Assembly (NCBI GenBank): GCA_003453085.1
Contig: DMMK01000435.1
Span: 1 to 5,408 of the forward strand
Direction of reading: 5' to 3'
DNA: 5,408 nt
Origin: Verrucomicrobiales bacterium
GTDB taxonomy: Bacteria > Verrucomicrobiota > Verrucomicrobiia > Verrucomicrobiales > Verrucomicrobiaceae
In this document: positions 1 through 5,408 of the stretch, one piece after another
Numbering within the stretch: position 1 is the first letter of the stretch
Layout: each line of letters starts with the position of its first letter
The notes under the pieces: generated by a model
The model's database searches: none
Told to the model about the DNA's origin: nothing
The model's input: only the letters and a program-made list of their open reading frames with translations
Made by a program: the position numbers and the translations under genes

Positions 1-220
1 GTGAGAACCCGCCCGTGTTTGCTCCCACATCCAGCAGGGTCCAGGGCTGGCTTGGCTGCCTCAAAGCCGCCGGCCAGAGGTCAAATCGACACGTCGCCAC
101 CGCCTCTGCGATGGCCTTGGATCCGGGCAGGCCCAGACGGCCCATTTGAAACTTCCGCCGATGCTGCTCAATGAGTGCATGAGGGGCCAGGGAGCGAAGG
201 GTATTGGTAATAAAACTCAT
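1..220 (-). CDS. FkbM-family SAM-dependent methyltransferase, N-terminal part (cut by window edge)
   Basis: The reading frame opens with ATG at 220-218 and stays open for 73 codons to the left edge, so the gene continues outside the window. The visible protein begins MSFITNTLRS and ends in LLDVGANTGGFS. The DVGANTG segment (residues 64-70) matches the glycine-rich SAM-binding motif I of FkbM-type methyltransferases, which typically reads 'DVGAN.G.' and follows a helical N-terminal stretch like the one here. Family members usually O-methylate sugars or related hydroxyl groups, and they are frequent in polysaccharide and glycolipid clusters. The start overlaps the stop of the upstream GT4 gene in an ATGA, which suggests translational coupling. 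A GGAG at 235-232 lies 11 nt ahead of the ATG and is a weak but possible ribosome binding site. The catalytic half is not visible, so substrate and completeness are unknown. Another class I SAM methyltransferase remains possible. Confidence 0.82.
   Translation of the reverse strand, partial: MSFITNTLRSLAPHALIEQHRRKFQMGRLGLPGSKAIAEAVATCRFDLWPAALRQPSQPWTLLDVGANTGGFS
217..220 (-). promoter_or_regulatory. ATGA stop-start overlap coupling GT4 and FkbM-like genes
   Basis: On the minus strand the ATG of the methyltransferase gene (220-218) overlaps the TGA of the GT4 gene (219-217). This arrangement normally lets terminating ribosomes re-initiate, keeping the two products in fixed ratio and supporting co-transcription. 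Confidence 0.85.
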
Positions 221-1461
221 GCGGGTATGGACTCCAGCGCGCTGATGAGCCGCTCGCCATAGCGGTCCCAGGTGTATTCTGCGGCCCTTTGACGTGCAGC
301 CGTGGCGAACTGGGTCCGCAACGCCCGGTTTTCGATGATGGATTCTATGGAATCTGCCAGGGCGATGGGATCTCGCTCTGGAATGACGATTCCCTCGATG
401 CCATCCCGGACGACGGAACCAGCAGAGGCGGTGACCACCAGGGGCAATGCGGCAGCCAGGGCTTCGTAGGTCACCTCGGCCGATCCCTCCGCCAAAGACG
501 GCAGCGTAAAAACATCCGCCTGCTGAAATTCCTCATGGATGCGCTCCCGGGGCACACGCCCCAAAAACGTTAGGTGACGGCATGCAGGCTGGTGGCGCAC
601 CAGCTCTTCCACATGCCCAGCCACACGGAACTCATACTTGCGCCCTCGCCTAACCAACTCTTCTGCCGCCATAGCCAAATAATGGATGCCTTTGCGGAGA
701 TCCGCCGTCCCGACAAAAAGAATCCGCCCCGGCTGCGTTTCCGGCACCAGTTGCAGCCAGGTGGGGCTCATGCCATAGGGCACGACCGCCGTGCAATCCT
801 GGGCGATGTTCCAATTTTTCACCAAATCCTGCGCAACACTCTCAGAAGGGCAGATGTAAAAATCAGCCTGGCTCAGAAGGGCGTCTTGATGGTTAAACTC
901 ACGCAGCACCCCCTCCCAGTCAGGAGGCTCCGCTTCCCATCCGGGAAACTGGCGGCGTTCTTCGGCAACCAGTCGGTTGGTGCTGATGAGGATGTATATT
1001 TCTGAAACCACCTTCAGCCCTCGCTCCCGCGCCAGCCACATCAGCGGGGTAAATTCGCTGAACATGAGATACAGGTGCGTAGCCCCGTCAAAGTCGCACC
1101 CGGCCACAGCCTCTCCCAACTCCTGATGCCGCCGCACATCCTGCCGGAACACATTTGTCGGTTCCTTGGATGTCCACACAGACCGCCAGAACCATCGTAA
1201 GTTAGGCCAGACAAAGGTCACCGTTTTTTCTCGGATCACTTCCTGCACACGCCGGTTGGCCAGTCGGCGCAGCTTCGTCCCGATCCACGGCAGCTTACCC
1301 CCGGCAGACAACCAGCGTCCCCATCCCACATTGCCGCAAACATCGGTGAAAAAACGCTCCAATAGACCGGCCTGATGAAGGATGAAAGGCACCGCGTAAC
1401 TCCGCCGTGCCCCACTTTGAGCAACAATGTAGCGATGCTTGGAAGATGTCTGCCTGGACAT
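217..1461 (-). CDS. Family 4 (GT-B) glycosyltransferase
   Basis: This 414-residue protein has the length and layout of a retaining GT4 enzyme with the GT-B fold, acting in the cytoplasm or at the inner membrane face. The N-terminal acceptor domain starts with a short beta strand, YIVAQSG (11-17), followed by a 'YAVPFILHQAGLLERFFTD' helix region. The C-terminal donor domain starts near ILFVGTADLRKGIHYL (247-262), with R256 and K257 in the usual phosphate-contacting position. It carries the E-x7-E signature, E325 and E333, in LAEGSAEVTYEALA. The end, 'YTWDRYGERLISALE', is the usual closing helix. There is no signal peptide or clear transmembrane segment. An in-frame TGA at 1479-1477 makes ATG 1461 the first available start, and no Shine-Dalgarno is seen before it, only a T-rich tract. 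The gene follows the beta-helix gene by 47 bp and overlaps the FkbM-like gene by 4 bp. Donor sugar and linkage cannot be read from the sequence. Confidence 0.93.
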   Translation of the reverse strand: MSRQTSSKHRYIVAQSGARRSYAVPFILHQAGLLERFFTDVCGNVGWGRWLSAGGKLPWIGTKLRRLANRRVQEVIREKTVTFVWPNLRWFWRSVWTSKEPTNVFRQDVRRHQELGEAVAGCDFDGATHLYLMFSEFTPLMWLARERGLKVVSEIYILISTNRLVAEERRQFPGWEAEPPDWEGVLREFNHQDALLSQADFYICPSESVAQDLVKNWNIAQDCTAVVPYGMSPTWLQLVPETQPGRILFVGTADLRKGIHYLAMAAEELVRRGRKYEFRVAGHVEELVRHQPACRHLTFLGRVPRERIHEEFQQADVFTLPSLAEGSAEVTYEALAAALPLVVTASAGSVVRDGIEGIVIPERDPIALADSIESIIENRALRTQFATAARQRAAEYTWDRYGERLISALESIPA

Positions 1462-1508
1462 GCGAAAAAAAAGAAATCAGAAATCCGCCCATTCGGGAGA
1501 TCCGCCGT
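1462..1508 (-). other. 47-bp intergenic spacer with weak hairpin and T-tract
   Basis: On the minus strand this spacer between the beta-helix gene and the GT4 gene holds a small imperfect hairpin. CCC (1497-1495) pairs with GGG (1490-1488) around a GAAT loop, extended by ATC/GAT (1501-1499 with 1485-1483) across an internal loop. A pyrimidine run, TTTCTTTTTTTT (1476-1465), lies directly before the GT4 start. A second 4-bp stem, GCCG-TGAA-CGGC (1515-1504), encloses the upstream stop codon. The stems are short and the T-run is several bases away, so this is not a convincing intrinsic terminator. It could be a weak attenuator, an S1-type initiation enhancer or nothing at all. Confidence 0.25.
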
Positions 1509-1925
1509 TCACGGCTGCGAAGAAACCTGCATGATCTGTAGCTTCACAAATCCGGCGTGAAGAAAAGGACTGCGCACGACGACCTGAACAAGCTCACGGT
1601 CTCCAGCTTGGCTGGTCACCTCCTGATGAACGACCTCTGCCGTCTGCCACTGCGCCAGATCACCGCTGATTTGCAGCTCAAAGCTCAAATCCGAGGGCCA
1701 GATAGAACGCTCGTAACTCACGGCTAACAAAAAAGGTGTCTGCTCGGCCGTGGTTGCCAGCATCATCTGCAAGGGTGCATGAGCGACGGCTGAAGGCTCT
1801 AGGCCCAGGGCATACTTCAACAAATTCGGCTGCCCATCTGCCAGATAGTCTGTCTCCGGGCCGGACACTTCAGGATCGGCCAATTCCGCCAGGGTGAATT
1901 TTTCATTCATCCACGATTCGTAGGT
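1509..1925 (-). other. Verrucomicrobia-type C-terminal module of the beta-helix protein
   Basis: Residues about 813-950 follow the end of the beta-helix. They start with YESWMNEKFTLAELADPEVSG, continue to ADGQPNLLKYALGLEP (841-856), and end in a predicted beta-sandwich with 'LQISGDLAQWQ' (897-906). Secreted Verrucomicrobia proteins often end in a comparable arrangement, 'W....F...', then 'D.DGDG.PNLLEYALG', then a 'V..S.DL..W' sandwich. Here the acidic calcium-type loop is degenerate, with YLADGQPN in place of the usual DxDGDGxPN. The role of this module is not established, and attachment or secretion sorting is a guess. Recognition is from memory of the pattern, not from a search. Confidence 0.55.
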
Positions 1926-4361
1926 GGCTGGCGGTGCTTCATAAGCGCCCATGTCATTGCGGCAATAAAACAGGCGACCACTCCGGTCTTTCATGACTCC
2001 AAGATCAATGCCAGCATCAATCAAGGGGCTGCGTGGCACAGGCTTCAGTCCGTTCAGGCTAAAGCTGGCAGAGGTAAGGCTGTGAAGATCCTGCCCGCGT
2101 TCCTGCCACTGGACTAGATTCAGATCTTCAATGCTAGCGCCATCCTGAAAACGGTAAAACAGGGTGGAGCCGCCCAATTGATAAGCATTATGATCAAGCT
2201 GAAGTGAGTCGGTGTTGCGGACATTGCTGAAAACATTCGCTGCAGGCACATCGCCGGGCATGAGGACCAGGTTGTTTTTAAACAGCAGATCCAGAGGTCC
2301 TTCCCGGGTAAACAAAGACGATTGGGGAACGCCACCCTGGATGCCAGTCACCTCACGGGCATCAATGGTGCAGGCCTGAATGTCCACGTAGCCAGCCGCA
2401 GGATTGCGACGAAGTTCGCCTCTGATCTCATGCACGCAGTTACGCTCCGTCAGCCGCCAGCCAGCAGTGGCAATATTCATTCCTTGAAAAGTACATCGGT
2501 CCGCCATGACATCCGACTCGAATGACAAAGAACCACATCGTGTCCCCTCCACCCGCACGCGCTTGACGGAGAGGCCCTGGATATTGCCAATGCCAAAGTC
2601 ACAGTCGATGAACTCAAACGCCCCAAACTGGGAAGGCTCTCCTGGATGCCCCATATTATGAGAGTAAAACACCGGGTAGGACTGAGTCATCGTCCCTGCC
2701 GCTGAACCGATGAGCCCCGCATTCGCCACACTGCGGCAGCGGATAAAACGATGCCGGATGTTCAGATCCAGAGGCTGGTGGTTGAAAGAGACAAACAATG
2801 TCTGCCCGCCGGAATTCGCATAGGGGGATCCTTGCTCGCACTGCACATCTTCCAGCAACACCTCATCCCCTGCATTCCCCTGAACAATCCCAATGTTGTG
2901 CTTGGAGCCGTAATACAGATAGCAGTGCTTGACCGTCGTGTAGCCGGAGGTGCCTGTGAAACCCATGCAATAACCACCGATGGGATCATTGTTCGTCGCA
3001 TCCGCAAGGCAGGTTTTCCCCACATGAATATCCTGTATATTCAGATTTGCCGCGTTTAACAGGATGGCACTTCCTTCCACAAAACGGTAGCTGCGTTCAT
3101 AGCGTTTGCCATCCTGGCGAGGATCTGTGCTGCCAAATGGGTGAACATACAGTGTGGTTCCATCCGTCCAAAAGGAACCGGGGGTGGATGACAGTTGTCC
3201 TGCGACGGCAGAAAAGGTCCCGCCCATCGGGTGATGCATAAACTTGTCGTTTTCCCACAGAACGATGTCCGCCTGGGTATCCGTGGTGGAAAACACATTC
3301 GGAGTCGAGGTCGCCTGCCACAGCGGATTGGGCAGGCTGCGGTAGCTCTTCACCCGAACCCACTCCTGGCCTTCGGCAGCTTTGACGTTCAAGCCATTCG
3401 TTGAAAATGACAGTGCCTGCCCATCCAACTCTAAAGGAAGCCCTCCGGTATGGATCACCAGGATGTCCCCCGATTCCTGGCTGTTTGCTGAGAACATGCC
3501 TGCATAGTTGCTCTCCTGGTTGATTTTGGCCGCCGTTTTCCACGCGGTCATGGGCGAGGTTCCATCAGCCGAGTCATCTCCATTGAGGGGATCACAATAC
3601 CAAGTCAGTCTCGTTACTGGCTCAATGACATCGGCAGGATAAACGATGTCGGAGAAGTCATCGTTATCGAAAGTATAAACCGAGGCAGCTCCCAGGCGGC
3701 CCTTAAACAAAGTTCCAAAAGTCCAGCTTCCGGCCACCATTTGGCCGATCTCAGCGATGCCAGTTTGCACATCGTTGAGGGGACTCCAGGACTGCATAGG
3801 CTGACCTGGTAGCTTGCAGTAGAAACGCACATCAGCCGTGCTGCCAGACTTCAGATGCGTCGCAATCCCCAGATAGATCCACCGATTTTTCCACTCGATA
3901 TTGGCCGGATAAAACGAGTTGTACTTGATGCCCCCGCCCAAAACACCCTCCGTAATGGAAAGGGTGGGAGACGCATTCCCATGAATGTCACACAGGCTCA
4001 GGAGATCCACCTGCCCTCCCTGAACATCCTTGAAGAAAAACCAGCCCCCGATGAAGACCTTCGAAGGAGAGGATGGAATTTCGAATCTGCCGATGGCCGG
4101 GAGTCCCTGTTCCCGCAGATCCGCACTTGCCGGCGGCTCATTGGCAAGATGGGGGCCTCCTGGCCGCCCCACTAAAATGCCGCGCACCTCCTGAAAATTG
4201 TTACCCGGTGCCTCCGCAGTCAAATCCCCCGCAGGACTGAACATTTCGCGCTGCTGCAGGTGCATCTCCGCCGAAGCCCCCGTCAAGCCAGCAGCCCACA
4301 CAGCCAGACAGAAAACTGTCTGGCGGCAGAAACTTTTGGTAATGACAAAAGGCAAAGGCAT
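1509..4361 (-). CDS. Secreted LamG-like / right-handed parallel beta-helix protein, probable polysaccharide-active or -binding
   Basis: This 950-residue precursor begins with a clear Sec signal peptide: basic residues at 9 and 13, a hydrophobic core (15-28), and likely cleavage after ASA (residue 31). Residues about 90-245 look like a LamG/concanavalin-type beta-sandwich, with segments such as FIGGWFFF and GRLGAASVYTFD. Residues about 252-810 form a pectate-lyase-like right-handed beta-helix. It opens with the typical 'YCDPLNGDDSADGTSPMTAWKT' type lead-in, has a 'LYVHPFGSTDPRQDGKRYE' stretch (404-422), and closes with 'SPLIDAG...DMGAYE' (778-808), the common end of such helices. The last 135 residues form a Verrucomicrobia-type C-terminal module. 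There is no membrane anchor or dockerin. The ATG at 4361 is required for the signal peptide but has no recognisable Shine-Dalgarno. The gene sits 12 bp after the GT2 stop and 47 bp before the GT4. Lyases, C5-epimerases, hydrolases and non-catalytic binders all share this fold. No catalytic residues could be assigned, so function is inferred only from fold and context. Confidence 0.9.
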   Translation of the reverse strand: MPLPFVITKSFCRQTVFCLAVWAAGLTGASAEMHLQQREMFSPAGDLTAEAPGNNFQEVRGILVGRPGGPHLANEPPASADLREQGLPAIGRFEIPSSPSKVFIGGWFFFKDVQGGQVDLLSLCDIHGNASPTLSITEGVLGGGIKYNSFYPANIEWKNRWIYLGIATHLKSGSTADVRFYCKLPGQPMQSWSPLNDVQTGIAEIGQMVAGSWTFGTLFKGRLGAASVYTFDNDDFSDIVYPADVIEPVTRLTWYCDPLNGDDSADGTSPMTAWKTAAKINQESNYAGMFSANSQESGDILVIHTGGLPLELDGQALSFSTNGLNVKAAEGQEWVRVKSYRSLPNPLWQATSTPNVFSTTDTQADIVLWENDKFMHHPMGGTFSAVAGQLSSTPGSFWTDGTTLYVHPFGSTDPRQDGKRYERSYRFVEGSAILLNAANLNIQDIHVGKTCLADATNNDPIGGYCMGFTGTSGYTTVKHCYLYYGSKHNIGIVQGNAGDEVLLEDVQCEQGSPYANSGGQTLFVSFNHQPLDLNIRHRFIRCRSVANAGLIGSAAGTMTQSYPVFYSHNMGHPGEPSQFGAFEFIDCDFGIGNIQGLSVKRVRVEGTRCGSLSFESDVMADRCTFQGMNIATAGWRLTERNCVHEIRGELRRNPAAGYVDIQACTIDAREVTGIQGGVPQSSLFTREGPLDLLFKNNLVLMPGDVPAANVFSNVRNTDSLQLDHNAYQLGGSTLFYRFQDGASIEDLNLVQWQERGQDLHSLTSASFSLNGLKPVPRSPLIDAGIDLGVMKDRSGRLFYCRNDMGAYEAPPATYESWMNEKFTLAELADPEVSGPETDYLADGQPNLLKYALGLEPSAVAHAPLQMMLATTAEQTPFLLAVSYERSIWPSDLSFELQISGDLAQWQTAEVVHQEVTSQAGDRELVQVVVRSPFLHAGFVKLQIMQVSSQP
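4269..4361 (-). other. Sec signal peptide of the beta-helix protein
   Basis: Residues 1-31 have the three-part layout of a signal peptidase I substrate: an N-region with K9 and R13, a hydrophobic core VFCLAVWAAGL (16-26), and a small-residue ASA ending at 31 before E32. The cysteine at 18 lies inside the core with no lipobox, so a lipoprotein is unlikely. Export to the periplasm or beyond is inferred from this. Confidence 0.85.
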
Positions 4362-4373
4362 CAGAAATCTAAA

Positions 4374-5390
4374 TCAGGAACAATGCGGGCGTTTCTCTGG
4401 CTCAGCGGCTCGGCCAGCCTGTTCAGGAACAAAGATACGTCTAAAGTCATCCACCTGATACAGCGGCCAGCGTGCCAGTTGCATCCAGGCAAGGTAGGTT
4501 TTCGAAGGTACCGGCCAGCGGTTCTCGCGACAGTCTTGCCACCCTTTGAGGGCAGACAGCCACCACCGTGGCTCCTGAATCATCCAGTCCCCCCCGTTTG
4601 AACAGGCATACGCGAACTGCCGCAGGATGCGAAACAAAGACACGAACGGCAGCCATGGCCAGGGACACCGCATCCAGACACTCCAGAGTTCATTGCGTGC
4701 ATTGAAGTGGTGCGTGCGCAGATTGTTCCGATTCGTGGGTGAAAAGTGATGCCGGACCACCAACGAGGGATCGAACCAAACCGCTTTCCCAAGGGCATAC
4801 ATTTGCAGGGCGTAGTCAGGCTCTTCGTAAGCATGAAAAAAACTTGCGGGATAGCCCGTGGTTTTCAGGTAGTCACTGCGCCGCATGGCAGCCGCCCCGT
4901 TCGGATAGGCCGAAACGTAGTGCCCCGGACTCGATGGAGATTTTGTGGCAGGAACAAAGCTGCCATCATCTCGCAACTCAGGAAAGGTGATGACTGAAAC
5001 CTCGGGATGGGCCAAAAACAACGCGGGCAGCTTGGCAAAAAAATCGTCCTCCAAAGGATAACTGTCATCGTCCAGGCTCATCACCACGTCTCCGCTGGCA
5101 TCGTGCAGCATGCGATCCCGTGAGCGGATGGATCCCAGGCAAGTTTCGTTCACCGTGAGGCGGCAATGACTGAATTCTTTTTGCACCAGGGCGACCGTGC
5201 CGTCCGTGCAGCCATCGGCAGTCACCAGAATTTCTGAAGCCGGAGGGTTCATCGAAGCCAGCCGAGTGAGGGTCTGCCGCAGGTTCGCGCAGCGATTGCG
5301 CGTTGTAATCATCACCGAGATTTGCATGCAGTCGGCCAAATCGTTCGTGTTACCCTTGTTGGAGGAAACCATGGGTGTACAGAGCCTCAT
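4374..5390 (-). CDS. Family 2 (GT-A) glycosyltransferase
   Basis: This is a GT-A fold inverting glycosyltransferase of 338 residues from the longest ATG start. The nucleotide-binding strand is ISVMITTRNR (24-33). VTADGCTDGT (56-65) matches the family's 'V.DGSTDGT' loop. SLDDDSYP (105-112) holds the metal-binding DXD-type motif, D107-D109. EEPD (189-192) in FFHAYEEPDYALQ sits where the catalytic base of the 'ED' motif is expected. The C-terminal third (about 235-315) is rich in tryptophan and aromatic residues, which suggests contact with the inner membrane and a lipid-linked acceptor, but no clear transmembrane helix is present. The start is uncertain. Homology begins at residue 23, so Met22 (5327) or Met7 (5372) may be the true start. 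None has a good Shine-Dalgarno, and the frame is still open at the right edge. It precedes the beta-helix gene by 12 bp. The sugar transferred cannot be deduced. Confidence 0.92.
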   Translation of the reverse strand: MRLCTPMVSSNKGNTNDLADCMQISVMITTRNRCANLRQTLTRLASMNPPASEILVTADGCTDGTVALVQKEFSHCRLTVNETCLGSIRSRDRMLHDASGDVVMSLDDDSYPLEDDFFAKLPALFLAHPEVSVITFPELRDDGSFVPATKSPSSPGHYVSAYPNGAAAMRRSDYLKTTGYPASFFHAYEEPDYALQMYALGKAVWFDPSLVVRHHFSPTNRNNLRTHHFNARNELWSVWMRCPWPWLPFVSLFRILRQFAYACSNGGDWMIQEPRWWLSALKGWQDCRENRWPVPSKTYLAWMQLARWPLYQVDDFRRIFVPEQAGRAAEPEKRPHCS

Positions 5391-5408
5391 TGCCCCCCGG
5401 CTGCAGAG

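Noticed and set aside
574..1005. 143-codon open frame on the plus strand
   Set aside because: It lies wholly antisense to the GT4 gene, whose protein has clear family motifs. The translated product shows no recognisable domain or good start signal.
1476..1485. 10-bp repeat GATTTCTGAT (minus strand), also at 4369-4360, near the starts of the GT4 and beta-helix genes
   Set aside because: Several 10-bp matches are expected by chance in 5.4 kb. The two copies sit at different distances from their start codons, so a shared regulatory site is not supported.
1462..1515. Intrinsic terminator after the beta-helix gene
   Set aside because: The stems are only 3-6 bp with an internal loop, and the T-run is separated from them by several bases. 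The tight gene spacing points to continued transcription.
3097..3543. 148-codon open frame on the minus strand inside the beta-helix gene
   Set aside because: It is an alternative frame of a well-supported secreted protein, with low-complexity, Arg/Gly-rich content and no ribosome binding site.
4269..4361. Lipoprotein signal peptide (Cys12 or Cys18)
   Set aside because: Neither cysteine is preceded by a lipobox of the L-[AS]-[GA]-C type, and an ASA signal peptidase I site follows the hydrophobic core.

Overview
The window carries one compact gene cluster, transcribed entirely from the minus strand, so it reads from right to left. In transcription order it holds a family 2 glycosyltransferase (4374-5390), a large secreted right-handed beta-helix protein (1509-4361), a family 4 glycosyltransferase (217-1461), and the first 73 codons of an FkbM-type methyltransferase (220 down to the left edge). 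The spacings are 12 bp, 47 bp and a 4-bp ATGA overlap. This is what one would expect of a single operon. No RNA gene, insertion sequence, CRISPR array or attachment site is visible, and no gene-free stretch exceeds 47 bp.

The cluster looks like part of a locus for an extracellular or surface polysaccharide. The GT2 and GT4 enzymes would add sugars from activated donors at the cytoplasmic face. The FkbM-like enzyme probably O-methylates a sugar. The beta-helix protein has a cleavable signal peptide and would act after export, in the periplasm or outside the cell. It combines a LamG/concanavalin-like domain with a pectate-lyase-like beta-helix, and could bind, epimerise, cleave or scaffold the polymer. 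No polymerase, flippase, chain-length regulator or nucleotide-sugar gene is in view, so the locus must extend beyond the window.

The organism is probably a member of the Verrucomicrobiota (Prosthecobacter/Verrucomicrobium-like) or a relative in the PVC group. This is an inference from the beta-helix protein's C-terminal module (a PNLLKYALG-type segment followed by a beta-sandwich containing an 'S.DL..W' motif). That module is common at the ends of secreted Verrucomicrobia proteins. The moderately high GC content and weak Shine-Dalgarno signals do not contradict this, but the assignment rests mainly on one module.

The most interesting object is the 950-residue protein: a multidomain secreted polysaccharide-recognising protein, with a ladder of cysteines along its helix, encoded between two cytoplasmic glycosyltransferases. 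Its exact activity cannot be read from the sequence.
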